64,000 nucleotides of DNA from positions 1 through 64,000 of the forward strand of contig CAYFFQ010000006.1 in NCBI GenBank assembly GCA_964342465.1, given 5' to 3'. The notes below the pieces were generated by a model. It searched no databases. It was not told the DNA's origin and was given only the letters and a program-made list of their open reading frames with translations. The translations under genes and the position numbers were made by a program. Shown piece by piece: positions 28,016-37,000 of this stretch. Every line of letters begins with the position of its first letter. Positions within the stretch are counted from its first letter, which is position 1. The DNA comes from MGIIb-Q1 sp964342465. Lineage in GTDB: Archaea; Thermoplasmatota; Poseidoniia; Poseidoniales; Thalassarchaeaceae.

Positions 28016-29350
28016 TCAGGGAATGATTTCTATCGAGTTGTTGTAGAGTGGGTAGCGCAGGGTGGAGAGGTCGAGCGTGCCATCCTCTCTGCGGGGCGGT
28101 GGCGCATCGAGTTGGCTGAAGTCGACCACACCCTCTGAGATGAGTTCCATGATTTCCGGAATTCTCCCTTCCAACGCGCGGATGTAGTGTTTCGTGGCGG
28201 TGCAAACGGTGGGGAAATCCTCCTCCTCTCGCAAGAACCTGTTGGCGACCAGACACCTTCCTCCACAGTGGTCAAGCACCTCGCACTTGGCGCATACTCC
28301 CTCCATCTCGGCAAAACCCCCCTGCATTGATTCAGTCGCTCCGGTGATGTTGCCGAGGCTGAAGAGGTCGGGAGCGGTGGGGCAGGCGGTTATTCTTCCA
28401 TCGGGAAAGAGGGCCGCTGCATCCAATCCAGAGCGGCAGTGCATCCCCGCTGGATTACAGGTGGTCTGGAAATCAAGGAGGTGGCTGAGAAGACCGGTGA
28501 AAGGTGCAATCCCGATGACAACACCGGCCCTCAGATTTGCCATGAAATAATCAATGAGAGTGTCTATTCCTGGGTTGTAGACATCGGCCACCCAGCCCTT
28601 GAAATCCTGCCAAGGTTCGGGATTCCACAGTGCGTTCAATTGCCAGTGAAAGTGGTTGAACAGGGGTGGGGAGTTGTCATCTTCCTCGTCCACTTTCAAG
28701 TCTATCAGGTGGATGAGGTCCTTCTCGATGTCCGAGTGTTCACTAACAGTCATTCTAGCGATTAGGTCCCCACTCCATCCCCTCTGTCTGAGGGACCTCG
28801 CTCCCGCCACTGCTCTCTGATAGGTTCCTTCCCCTCTTTTTCTGTCGGTCGTCGCCTCCCTACCGTCGATTGAGACGAGGATGGCATCGAGGCGGAATAG
28901 AACCTCGTCGGGAATGAATTCGAGCAATGTACCGTTGGTTGTCACACTCCAATTCTCTATGCCCTCTATCTCATCCATCAATCGCTTCATCATGTCGACA
29001 TTCAACAGCGGCTCCCCGCCATAGAAAAGGACATTCGGGCCTGTGGTCGGGTATTTCCCTCTGGTCGGGTGTCTCTCTGCGCTCGGGTATTTCCCTGTGG
29101 TCGGGTGTCTCTCTGTGGTCGGGTATTTCCCTGTGGTCGGGTGTTTCCCTGTGGTTGGGTATTTCCCTTTGGTCGGGTGTCTCTCTGCGCTCGAGTGCAT
29201 GTTCTCTTGGTCACACCCCTCGGTCTTGTCGAGCAATCGCTGAAAATCCTCACTCGTCCAGGAGAGTTTGCTGTTCTCACGAAAATCGTTGTTGAGGCAG
29301 TAGGTGCAGTGCAGATTGCACGCTTCCGTGGTGACGATATGCCAGTCCAA
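28016..29350 (-). CDS. Radical SAM/SPASM-like protein with in-frame tandem-repeat insert
   Basis: 444 residues. CNLHCTYC at 11-18 binds the radical SAM [4Fe-4S] cluster, YGGEPLLN at 110-117 is the SAM-binding GGEP motif, and WSVTTNGT and ILVSIDG are later core strands. C-terminal cysteines (CNPAGMHC, ACPTAPD, CAKCEVLDHCGGRC) match a SPASM/twitch extension with auxiliary clusters, as in sulfatase- or peptide-maturing enzymes. Between the first two motifs, residues about 54-104 are repeats of HPTTGKYPTTER-like units encoded by an 18-bp minisatellite. The last CxxxCxxC cysteine is thus 93 residues from GGEP, about 50 more than usual. The barrel core looks intact on both sides, so the protein may still be active with a loop inserted. 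Substrate unknown. Confidence 0.88.
   Translation of the reverse strand: MDWHIVTTEACNLHCTYCLNNDFRENSKLSWTSEDFQRLLDKTEGCDQENMHSSAERHPTKGKYPTTGKHPTTGKYPTTERHPTTGKYPSAERHPTRGKYPTTGPNVLFYGGEPLLNVDMMKRLMDEIEGIENWSVTTNGTLLEFIPDEVLFRLDAILVSIDGREATTDRKRGEGTYQRAVAGARSLRQRGWSGDLIARMTVSEHSDIEKDLIHLIDLKVDEEDDNSPPLFNHFHWQLNALWNPEPWQDFKGWVADVYNPGIDTLIDYFMANLRAGVVIGIAPFTGLLSHLLDFQTTCNPAGMHCRSGLDAAALFPDGRITACPTAPDLFSLGNITGATESMQGGFAEMEGVCAKCEVLDHCGGRCLVANRFLREEEDFPTVCTATKHYIRALEGRIPEIMELISEGVVDFSQLDAPPPRREDGTLDLSTLRYPLYNNSIEIIP
29043..29193. repeat. 18-bp minisatellite inside the radical SAM gene
   Basis: About eight units of the form GGTCGGGTATTTCCCTGT, alternating GGGTATTTCC and GGGTGTCTCTC variants. The unit is a multiple of 3, so the array keeps the reading frame and encodes the GKYPTT / ERHPTT hexapeptides. 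This is the only repeat array in the window that sits in the core of a recognisable enzyme. Confidence 0.95.
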
Positions 29351-29609
29351 CTCACTCCCCCAGTTGGGGTGGCCGGCGACCTCTGCATTTCAATTGCTGT
29401 CTCACTACCTAGCCGGAAACCCCACCCTCTGGTCGGTACAGCTCTCTTTCTTCACACGGTCTAGGATGCGATTTTCCCGATGCGATGATTTCCCCTCACC
29501 GTTCGGTGCAATCAAGTCTGAACCCCCATTCCGTGAGGTTGATAGATTGCACCCTTCCCCCCACCGACGCGGGAGCGTATGGGTTGTGGGTGAGGCGATT
29601 CAACTACCT

Positions 29610-30386
29610 ATGAAAAGGGGCTTCGGGGCGACCGACAGAATCGATGCTTGGTGGAAACAGCCGTTGTGGATGGCGGTTGCTCTCATAGCCGCGCTGGTCT
29701 ATACTGGCCTGAGGGTTTTTCTTTGGGATGGCGACATTCATTATGATGACCACCGAGTCACTTCCCCCATCTTCTCACCAGATGTGATTCACATCTTTGG
29801 GTTGAGCGGCCCTGCATGGATGAACTCGGCGTTGCTGGTTCTGTGGATTCCGTTCGGATTCAGGGGCACCTGCTACTACATGCGCCGCGTCTATCACCGC
29901 GTCTTTTTCCAGAATCCGACAGGTTGTGTTGTTGCCAAACCGGGTATCAACTATCGTTTCGGTTACAAGGGTGAGACCGGCCTGTTCGTACTCAACAACA
30001 TCCACCGTTACATGATGTATCTCGCCATTCTCATCATCGGATTCAAGGTCTATGATGTCTGGCACACTATGCATTTCAAAACAACAGACGGCAGTGAGGG
30101 AATTGGCGTCTCCCTCGGAACCCTGCTCCTCGCTCTCGAAGCATTTCTTCTGTTCATGTATGTGGTCACCTGTCACGCTTTCCGCCATATCATCGGTGGC
30201 GGGCTTGACCGTTGGGACAGAGGCGTGGCCCGCCTCAAGGGCAGGCTGTTCTCGAAGGTCAGCATCGGAAATGTCCACCACGGCTTCTGGTTCTGGTGGA
30301 GCCTGTTGGTGGTATTCCTCGGTGACATCTGGGTCTGGGTTGTGGCCAGTGGTCACATCGCAGACCCGATACTGCTGATGTTTTAG
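29610..30386 (+). CDS. sdhC: Succinate dehydrogenase membrane anchor subunit
   Basis: About 258 residues with five hydrophobic spans (including WMAVALIAALVYTGLRVFLW, MMYLAILIIGF and FWFWWSLLVVFLGDIWVW) and histidines positioned in or near the spans (NNIHRYMMY, VVTCHAFRH), as expected for haem b ligands of a single-polypeptide SdhC-type anchor. It is assigned by topology and by position directly before sdhA (14 bp). ATG 29610 is chosen because the frame upstream of it (to 29304) overlaps the radical SAM gene and lacks family-like sequence. Confidence 0.85.
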   Translation: MKRGFGATDRIDAWWKQPLWMAVALIAALVYTGLRVFLWDGDIHYDDHRVTSPIFSPDVIHIFGLSGPAWMNSALLVLWIPFGFRGTCYYMRRVYHRVFFQNPTGCVVAKPGINYRFGYKGETGLFVLNNIHRYMMYLAILIIGFKVYDVWHTMHFKTTDGSEGIGVSLGTLLLALEAFLLFMYVVTCHAFRHIIGGGLDRWDRGVARLKGRLFSKVSIGNVHHGFWFWWSLLVVFLGDIWVWVVASGHIADPILLMF

Positions 30387-30400
30387 GGGGTGAAAAGGAG

Positions 30401-32236
30401 ATGACAGAGTATCAGATTCACCAATATGACGTGGTCATCATCGGCGCCGGTGGCGCCGGCCTCAGGGCGGCGATTGAGGCGACACAGGCGGGAGCCAGTG
30501 TCGCCGTCATCTGCAAATCGATGCTCGGCAAGGCGCACACGGTGATGGCTGAGGGCGGAGCCGCAGCGGCCTTGGGAAACAAGGACCCACGTGACAACTG
30601 GCAGACCCATTTCCGTGACACCATGAAGGGGGGAAAATATCTCAATGATTGGCGTATGGCGGAGATTCACGCCAAAGAATCACCCGATAGAATCAGGGAA
30701 TTGGAGCAGTGGGGAGCGATTTTCGACCGCACACCAGAGGGCCTCACCAACCAGAGGAACTTCGGAGGACACACCTACCCCCGTCTCGCTCATATCGGTG
30801 ATGCGACCGGACTGGAACTGATTCGCACACTACAGGAGAGGGGAATACACAGCGGCATGGAGGTGTTCATGGAGTACACCGTCAGAAAACTGTTCACCAG
30901 TGACGGGCGGGCGAGTGGATGCTTCGCCTACAACCGAGCCGACGGTTCTCTTCATCTCTTCAAGGCGAAGGCGATGGTATTGGCAACGGGAGGAATCACC
31001 CGTTGTTGGTCGGTCTGTTCCGGCTCATGGGAATACACTGGGGAGGGGCATGCTCTCGCCTATTGGGCCGGTGCTGAGATGGGAGATATGGAGTTCGTGC
31101 AGTTTCACCCCACTGGAATGATTTGGCCACCGTCCGTGAAAGGTATTCTTGTGACCGAAGGGGTTCGTGGAGAAGGTGGCATGTTGCGAAACTCCGAGGG
31201 CAAGCGATTCATGTTTGACTATGTACCGGAGATGTATAAGGCTGAGTTTGCTGATACAGAAACTGAAGCGCTTGCTTGGGTCGACGAAATCATTGAAGGA
31301 AAACTCGCGACCAGACGGCGGCCGCCTGAACTGCTGACCAGAGATGTGGTCGCCAAGGCGATCAATTCAGAGCGCGAGGCAGGTCGCGCCAGCAAGCATG
31401 GTGGAGCCTATCTTGACATCTCATGGAGAGATGAGGGGCAGGTCAAGAAGAAGTTGCCAGGCATGTATCACCAGTTCAAGGAGTTGGCTGGTGTTGACAT
31501 AACGAAGACAGCGATGGAGGTGGGGCCGACCGCTCACTATGTGATGGGTGGAGTCAAGGTTGACCCAGAAACACAGGAGACTACTATCCCACGCCTCTTC
31601 GCAGCCGGCGAGGCTGCGACTGGACTGCACGGTGCAAACCGGCTCGGGGGGAACTCACTCTCGGACCTCATCTGTTTCGGGAAGAGAGCCGGTGAGTATG
31701 CAGCGAAGGCCGCAGCAGAAACCGAAGAGTGGGGTGAAATCGATGAGTCGGAAATCGATGAGATGGTTGAACAGACACTCGCCCCCCTCTTACGAGCAGG
31801 GGGCGAGAATCCAGCCAAAGTGGTCAACGACCTGCGCGAGATGATGCAGGAGAAGGTCGGCATCATCAGAACGCGGAACCTGCTCGAAGGCGCTCTAGCC
31901 GACCTTGACGAACTGGCGGAGAGAGGTGAGAGAGTTTCTCCCGGGGGTGGTCGAACATACAATCCCGGTTGGCATCAGGCATTGGAGATTGATGCGATGG
32001 TCGATATCAGCAGAATGTGCGCCATGGCCGCACTCGCTAGAGAAGAGAGCCGCGGTGGTCACACCCGCGACGATTTCCCACTCTCCGACCACACCCATTG
32101 GGGCAAGGTGAACAGCGTCATCTGGCGCGACGAAGAGGGGCGGATGAAGATGGAGCACCGAACCTATCCACCTCTGCGTGATGACCTGAAGTCCCTTCTT
32201 GATGCTGAAGACCTCCATGAGGGGGGTGATGATTGA
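30401..32236 (+). CDS. sdhA: Succinate dehydrogenase/fumarate reductase flavoprotein subunit
   Basis: 611 residues. The FAD dinucleotide fold is VVIIGAGGAGLRAAIEA near residue 12. KAHTVMAEGG holds the histidine that usually carries covalent FAD. HPTGMIWP and TEGVRGEGGMLRN belong to the active site, and GANRLGGNSLSDL closes the FAD domain. AAGGAG-like bases (GAAAAGGAG) lie just before the ATG. It is the second gene of sdhCAB and overlaps sdhB by 4 bp. Confidence 0.97.
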   Translation: MTEYQIHQYDVVIIGAGGAGLRAAIEATQAGASVAVICKSMLGKAHTVMAEGGAAAALGNKDPRDNWQTHFRDTMKGGKYLNDWRMAEIHAKESPDRIRELEQWGAIFDRTPEGLTNQRNFGGHTYPRLAHIGDATGLELIRTLQERGIHSGMEVFMEYTVRKLFTSDGRASGCFAYNRADGSLHLFKAKAMVLATGGITRCWSVCSGSWEYTGEGHALAYWAGAEMGDMEFVQFHPTGMIWPPSVKGILVTEGVRGEGGMLRNSEGKRFMFDYVPEMYKAEFADTETEALAWVDEIIEGKLATRRRPPELLTRDVVAKAINSEREAGRASKHGGAYLDISWRDEGQVKKKLPGMYHQFKELAGVDITKTAMEVGPTAHYVMGGVKVDPETQETTIPRLFAAGEAATGLHGANRLGGNSLSDLICFGKRAGEYAAKAAAETEEWGEIDESEIDEMVEQTLAPLLRAGGENPAKVVNDLREMMQEKVGIIRTRNLLEGALADLDELAERGERVSPGGGRTYNPGWHQALEIDAMVDISRMCAMAALAREESRGGHTRDDFPLSDHTHWGKVNSVIWRDEEGRMKMEHRTYPPLRDDLKSLLDAEDLHEGGDD

Positions 32237-33000
32237 TGGGCGAGGATGTCACCTTCCGAGTCTTCCGTGGTGAACCCGATGCGGAGGGTGTAGCAAGTGG
32301 GGAGATGGTCGACTACACTGTGGAGATGGATGAGGGGATGGTTGTCCTCGACGTCATCCATGAGATTCAGGCCGAGCACGCCCCGGACCTATCCTGCCGA
32401 TGGAACTGCAAGGCTGGAAAATGCGGTTCTTGTTCTGCGGAAGTCAACGGCAAACCACGTCTGATGTGCATGACGAGGATGTCCGACATCGAAGAGGAGA
32501 CACCGAGGGGTCAGCCGGTCACGGTGAAACCGATGCAGTCATTCCCACTGACGAAAGACCTGGTGACGGATATATCATGGGCCTACGAACTGAATAAGAC
32601 GATTCCACCACTTCAAGGGCCAAATGAAAAGGATTGGGTTTTCAAGCAGCATGAAGCTGACAGAGTTCAGGAATTCAGGGCGTGTGTCGAGTGTATGCTC
32701 TGCATCAACACCTGCCATGTCATTCGCGAGCATCAGATGTTCGATGAGTTTGCTGGGCCGCGCTTCTTCGTCCGTCTGGCCAATCTAGAGATGCACCCTC
32801 TGGACACGGCGGACCGATTGGCGAAAATCAAGGATGATTACGGAATTGGCTACTGCAACATCACCCGCTGTTGCACTGAAGTATGTCCGGCTGAGATCAA
32901 AATTACCGACAACGCCATCATTCCTCTCAAGGAGAGGGTCGTCACCGAATACTACGACCCCATCGCCTGGGTGGCGAAGAAACTCGGTCTGAGAAAGTGA
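32233..33000 (+). CDS. sdhB: Succinate dehydrogenase iron-sulphur subunit
   Basis: 255 residues. The [2Fe-2S] ligands are in CRWNCKAGKCGSC plus a downstream cysteine (RLMC). The [4Fe-4S] and [3Fe-4S] ligands are in CVECMLCINTC and CNITRCCTEVCP. All cluster cysteines expected for the three-centre electron wire are present. Translationally coupled to sdhA (ATGA-type overlap). Confidence 0.97.
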   Translation: MMGEDVTFRVFRGEPDAEGVASGEMVDYTVEMDEGMVVLDVIHEIQAEHAPDLSCRWNCKAGKCGSCSAEVNGKPRLMCMTRMSDIEEETPRGQPVTVKPMQSFPLTKDLVTDISWAYELNKTIPPLQGPNEKDWVFKQHEADRVQEFRACVECMLCINTCHVIREHQMFDEFAGPRFFVRLANLEMHPLDTADRLAKIKDDYGIGYCNITRCCTEVCPAEIKITDNAIIPLKERVVTEYYDPIAWVAKKLGLRK

Positions 33001-33060
33001 GTGGCGGCCACCTCTTCCGAACTGAGGGCGTGAGTCAGATGCCTTCACCTTCGGAGAACT

Positions 33061-33150
33061 GAACCGGCTCTCGCAGGGTACGGATTGTGTTGTTCACCCA
33101 CTGCGCCCACGGTCATGCCAACCGAACCGGCTCTCGCAGGGTACTGATTG
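33061..33150. repeat. Two 27-bp direct repeats
   Basis: GAACCGGCTCTCGCAGGGTA plus CGGATTG or CTGATTG at 33061-33087 and 33124-33150. They differ at one base and are 63 bp apart. Confidence 0.9.
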
Positions 33151-33261
33151 CTTGAGTGGCACATCATGGCGCTTGTCGGCGGACCAGCATTCACTCAAAT
33201 CGCCGAGAAAGGCGGGCGGAACTGCTGTGTAGCAAGGCCGCCGAAGTCGGCGGCTGGTTTG

Positions 33262-33289
33262 GCCGGTTGAGGGGGTCCCCTCAACCGGC
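33262..33289. terminator. Strong 13-bp inverted repeat, possible bidirectional terminator
   Basis: GCCGGTTGAGGGG - GT - CCCCTCAACCGGC, perfect arms with a 2-base centre, 37 bp before the MC1 stop on the opposite strand. Archaeal termination usually relies on U-tracts, and only weak T-richness follows on either side, so a terminator role is tentative. Confidence 0.4.
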
Positions 33290-33326
33290 TGTTCGTCTGG
33301 CTTGTTGATGGTCAGTCAGGTGCTGC

Positions 33327-33590
33327 TCAGTCGAGGTGGTCGACTCGGAGCTTCTTGACATTGGCCTTGTAGACCTTGTCAGGGAGCCATGCTGGGCCGT
33401 TTGCCGGCTTGTCCTGCATCGCCCTCCATCCCTGAAAGACGTGAACTCTCTTGGTTCCACGCTCTCGCAGGTGGATGTCGGTCTCTCCGCGGGTGGCCGC
33501 TTTCAGGGCTGCGCCCCTTGGCTGCTTGCTCGCGAACACTTGGCTCGTATCTGCACCGTCCTTCCTCAGGACGAAGTATTTCTTGCTCAT
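33327..33590 (-). CDS. MC1-family archaeal chromatin protein
   Basis: An 87-residue basic protein beginning MSKKYFVLRKDG, with KQPRGAALKAATRG, IHLRERGTKRVHVFQGW and PAWLPDKVYKANVKK. These match the whole length of methanogen chromosomal protein 1, a monomer that bends DNA sharply. The four tryptophan/arginine-rich positions typical of its DNA face (KRVHVF, PAWLP) are present. ATG 33590 is chosen because the MC1 fold starts there and GGAGG lies 9 bases upstream; an in-frame start at 33614 would skip that site. It is the only chromatin protein seen in the window. Confidence 0.92.
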   Translation of the reverse strand: MSKKYFVLRKDGADTSQVFASKQPRGAALKAATRGETDIHLRERGTKRVHVFQGWRAMQDKPANGPAWLPDKVYKANVKKLRVDHLD

Positions 33591-33610
33591 TTCGGATGTC
33601 CTCCGTAATA

Positions 33611-33628
33611 GCATCCCTTCTTGGATGC
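33611..33628 (-). promoter_or_regulatory. Leader hairpin of the MC1 gene
   Basis: GCATCC-AAGAAG-GGATGC (minus-strand sense), a perfect 6-bp hairpin. It lies between a TTAAATAA TATA-like element (about 33629-33636) and the GGAGG ribosome-binding site. Confidence 0.5.
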
Positions 33629-33736
33629 TTATTTAACAATTATCCCGTCAAAACGATGCACTGCGCCACATTTTGCAGTTCTGGACATTATCCGGATGGC
33701 GCGATTAAATGCAAATATCAGAGCCGTCTTGCCGCC

Positions 33737-33970
33737 TCAGACCTCGGCTCCAGCGAGGGTTTTGGTGTCAATCACACCATCTATGGAGCGAATTTTCTCG
33801 ACGACACCGGCAGCGATTTCACTCATCGTCTCGGCGGACATCTTGACCAACAGGTCGTAGTCACCGAAGAGGAGAGATGCATCCTCAACCACATCCAGTC
33901 TCGAAACCTCTTCATGCACATCAACCTCACATCCCGGTTTTACATTGATGAGAACATATCCGACTGCCAT
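33737..33970 (-). CDS. Stand-alone Lrp/AsnC RAM-domain protein
   Basis: 77 residues starting MAVGYVLINVKPGCEVDVH. The layout of beta-alpha-beta with LLFGDYDLLVKMSAE and IRSIDGVIDTKTL is the ligand-binding RAM domain of Lrp family regulators, without the DNA-binding helix-turn-helix. Free RAM proteins usually bind amino acids or modulate full-length partners. A longer frame (to 34093) overlaps the neighbouring gene's end and adds no recognisable fold. Confidence 0.85.
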   Translation of the reverse strand: MAVGYVLINVKPGCEVDVHEEVSRLDVVEDASLLFGDYDLLVKMSAETMSEIAAGVVEKIRSIDGVIDTKTLAGAEV

Positions 33971-34010
33971 GCCTCTTGCGAGGGGAGACTGCAAATCAAT
34001 TCTTCCCTCT

Positions 34011-37000
34011 CTATTCGACACTGGAGAGCGAACTGTCATCCAACCATTCGATGGCCGAACTTTCATCTTCATGCGGTATGGAATCTTCGCCATCCTTCTC
34101 TTCAGTGGTCTCGTTGTTCTGCTGCACCGCCCCCTCTCCCCGATATTCTGACCCTCTGCTGCTCACGGCGAGGGGGTCGACATAGAGGTTCTCTCCGACC
34201 CCATCCGCTTCGTCATGTCGATGAGCCGATTCTCCACTTTCTGGTGATTGCTCTGAGTAGAGTGTGGCAGCCACTTCTGCAAGGTCATCAGTTGTGGACG
34301 AAACCTCGGACACATCCTTCATCGCCATGTCGGCGAGGAGCAGGTTCTGCTCACCTTCCAGCCGAGAGTCCTGTGGGGCTGCCCATCCCACAGCGACCTG
34401 TTCGACCACGCCTCCCTCCTCTCGTTGTGGTCGAAGCGTGATGACGAGGAGTGTCAAGATGGCTATCACCACCAGAAGGGCGATGGCGCCGATGGTGAGT
34501 GTCAGAATTGTCCCCACACCATCTCCTTTGTCTGAGACCTCGATGTCACTTCCATCGTCGTTGCTATCCTGAAGAACACCATCTTCAGGTATGATACCGC
34601 TCCTCGTATGAGCCGCCTGTTGCCCCTCGGCATCGGTGCAACCGATAGTTGAGGCGAAAGGTGCTCCCTCTGCCGGCGGCATCCACATCGCTGAGAATGT
34701 TCCATCTATTGGGAGTGGTCCTTCAGCATCCATCACCCTCGTTGCGTTGACATCGATGATGACGAAGGTGCAAATCGTTCCGATGTGTCCGTCCGCATCG
34801 CTGATCTGCGCCCTCAATTCGCTCAACACTCCAACCGTCACCTCGCCAGTCTGGTCGACCACTTCAGGTGGTGAGAAGGAGATTTCAACTGCCGTGTCAT
34901 TGACTCCCCTTAGGGAATCGACATCAGAAACGATGGTTTGAAGGGTAGCTGGGCCAGCGGTGAAGGAGTTGTCAGCATTGAGGGTGAAACCCCAATATGT
35001 CAAATTGCCGTCAGGGAATCGACAATCATCCCATTCGACAGGCTGCGCCGTCATGGCGACGATGTTACCCGACTGAGCGAGATTGAATTGGACATGGGCA
35101 AGTTCTCTGGTGTGGTTGATGGCGACCCACCCCCTCTCATCAACACCTCGTCGGAAGGGGGAGTTGGTCGTCTCACATAATCCGATACCTGAGACAGTCG
35201 GTGGAATGAGGTGTACGCCCCAACTCGCACTGGTGAGATGGAATTCTTCCGGCTTGCTCGGAGAGGTCATCTCCACCTCCACAAGCAGGTCACCGAACTC
35301 CAGCCCGGCAGGTGGTGGGGCTAATGTGACGAAGAGGGTGGTCTGATTCAGTGAGGCGGAATCGGTTTCTCCCTGCAACTCCAATTCGGCCTGTCCGGGC
35401 CACATCACTCTGACTGAATAGGAGTAGTCTAACAGCAGGTCATCGGGGTCTTTGAGGGTCATCCTCACCCGTTCACCATCTCCCATGGCCAAGGCTCTCT
35501 CATTCCCATCGATGTCGGTCAAGGTGAGATCGACTCGCAGAGGTTCGTCGTGGACGGAGACGACTCGCGAGGTGAACAGGGAGCCGATTGAGTCGTAGAG
35601 GAAGAAGTTCACATCCCCCTTTCCTCCACCCCAAGGCAACCTCCAGACGGCCCGATAGCAGAAGACATCGGAGAATCCACTTTCCGTCGCCTCGACTTGG
35701 GTGACTGTGCCACTGTCGGTGATTATCATCGGGAGTTCATCCGATGGGTCGTGGTCGGCGTCGATTACGCATGAGCGCAGAAAAATGTCTCGGTCACGCA
35801 CCACCGGCTTCTCCGCCCTGTGAGGTAGGGGAGTTATCCCGTTCCACCCTTCATCATCCACCCCTTCGATATGCACGCCATACCATGTGTGGGGAGCATT
35901 CGAGACTGCCATCGCGTTGTCGAGTTGTAGCAGGTCGACCTGCCCCTGTTCGTCTCTGACTTCGCTCAACAGGTCGAGCGTCCCGAGCGGAATGGTTGTC
36001 GGCACCGATAGGCTGCTGTACCAAGTGAGGCCATCTGTGCTGGTGGAATTGATGAATGTCCACTTGTCTCCGCTTCCATTGACTCGCCATGCCAATCTGG
36101 TGGCCACGACGGCGAAATCGTCGGTCACCGTCGTCGTGCAGCCGACTGTGTCTCCCCGATTGACCGTCCATGTTGAACAGACCAATGACTCGGCTGTGGG
36201 TGGTTCATTCACCTGCAGGTTGAGGATGGCGAGATTGTTGTCAACAACCCTCTCCGGATTGACCCAATCGCGGGCGAAATATCGGACGACGTATTCGTTG
36301 AAGCCGACCCTCGTCGGAGTCAGATTGACACTGACCATCTTGCGTGAACCGTTTTCGTCACCACCCGGCATGGTCAGCGAGACATTGGCGAGAATCCCGT
36401 TTCCGTTCCTGTCGCGCACCTCGAGGAAGCCGTCGGTCAATCCTGGAGCCTGATTCTTGACAATCACATCGATGCTGCCGTTGACACCGATGGAGAGCCG
36501 TCCATCACTTCTCACAGCCTCGACCTCAACATCGTGCAGAATGTCGGCATAGGGTGCCATCTTCGGGTCCCCCACCACCGTACCCATCCACGAAATCATC
36601 GGATTGGCGGCATAATTCACCTCAGCGAAATTGTAGCCGTAGGCGTAGTACGGAAGCAGTGTCGAGGGATAACCGATTGCCGAGAGATATGGCTCGTAGA
36701 CATAGCCCTTGACACCCGAAACACCATCCTCCAGCAGGTCTGCCACCAGACTCTGTCCATAGGTCGCCCCCCATGTGAAGGTACGCCCACCAGTGCTCAC
36801 CGCGGTCTCGGCGATGCTTCCATCCTCCCATGTGAAATGAGGTCGGATGGCCCGTAGATTCATCGTATCGAAGTAGACAGTGCCGTTGGCGGTGATGTTG
36901 TCTAGGGTGGATACCATCCTCACTTCGAAGTAAGTGGCGTTGGCCGCAGGTCTGAACCGCATGGTCCTCGAATTCCATGTATCGCTCAAGGCTCGCTCTG

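Larger units (their letters stand above)
33059..33290. ncRNA. Candidate structured RNA in the sdhB/MC1 convergent gap
   Basis: The 326-bp junction holds two 27-nt repeats starting GAACCGGCTCTCGCAGGGTA (33061-33087 and 33124-33150, one mismatch). A run of perfect inverted repeats follows: TTGAGTG/CACTCAA (33152-33158 with 33192-33198), CGCC/GGCG (33201-33214), TGCT/AGCA (33223-33234), GCCGCCGA/TCGGCGGC (33237-33254) and GCCGGTTGAGGGG/CCCCTCAACCGGC (33262-33289). GGCGG at 33215-33219 can pair with CCGCC at 33238-33242, which excludes the 33237-33254 hairpin. No RNase P, SRP or tRNA signature was found. It could be a small RNA, a 3' UTR element, or only a bidirectional terminator. Strand is undetermined. 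Confidence 0.4.

Noticed and set aside
29304..29609. N-terminal extension of SdhC
   Set aside because: The extension overlaps the radical SAM gene and reads like non-coding translation; membrane anchor sequence begins after Met 29610.
33001..33326. RNase P RNA, SRP RNA or tRNA
   Set aside because: The universal sequence signatures of these RNAs were not found on either strand; left as an unassigned structured candidate.
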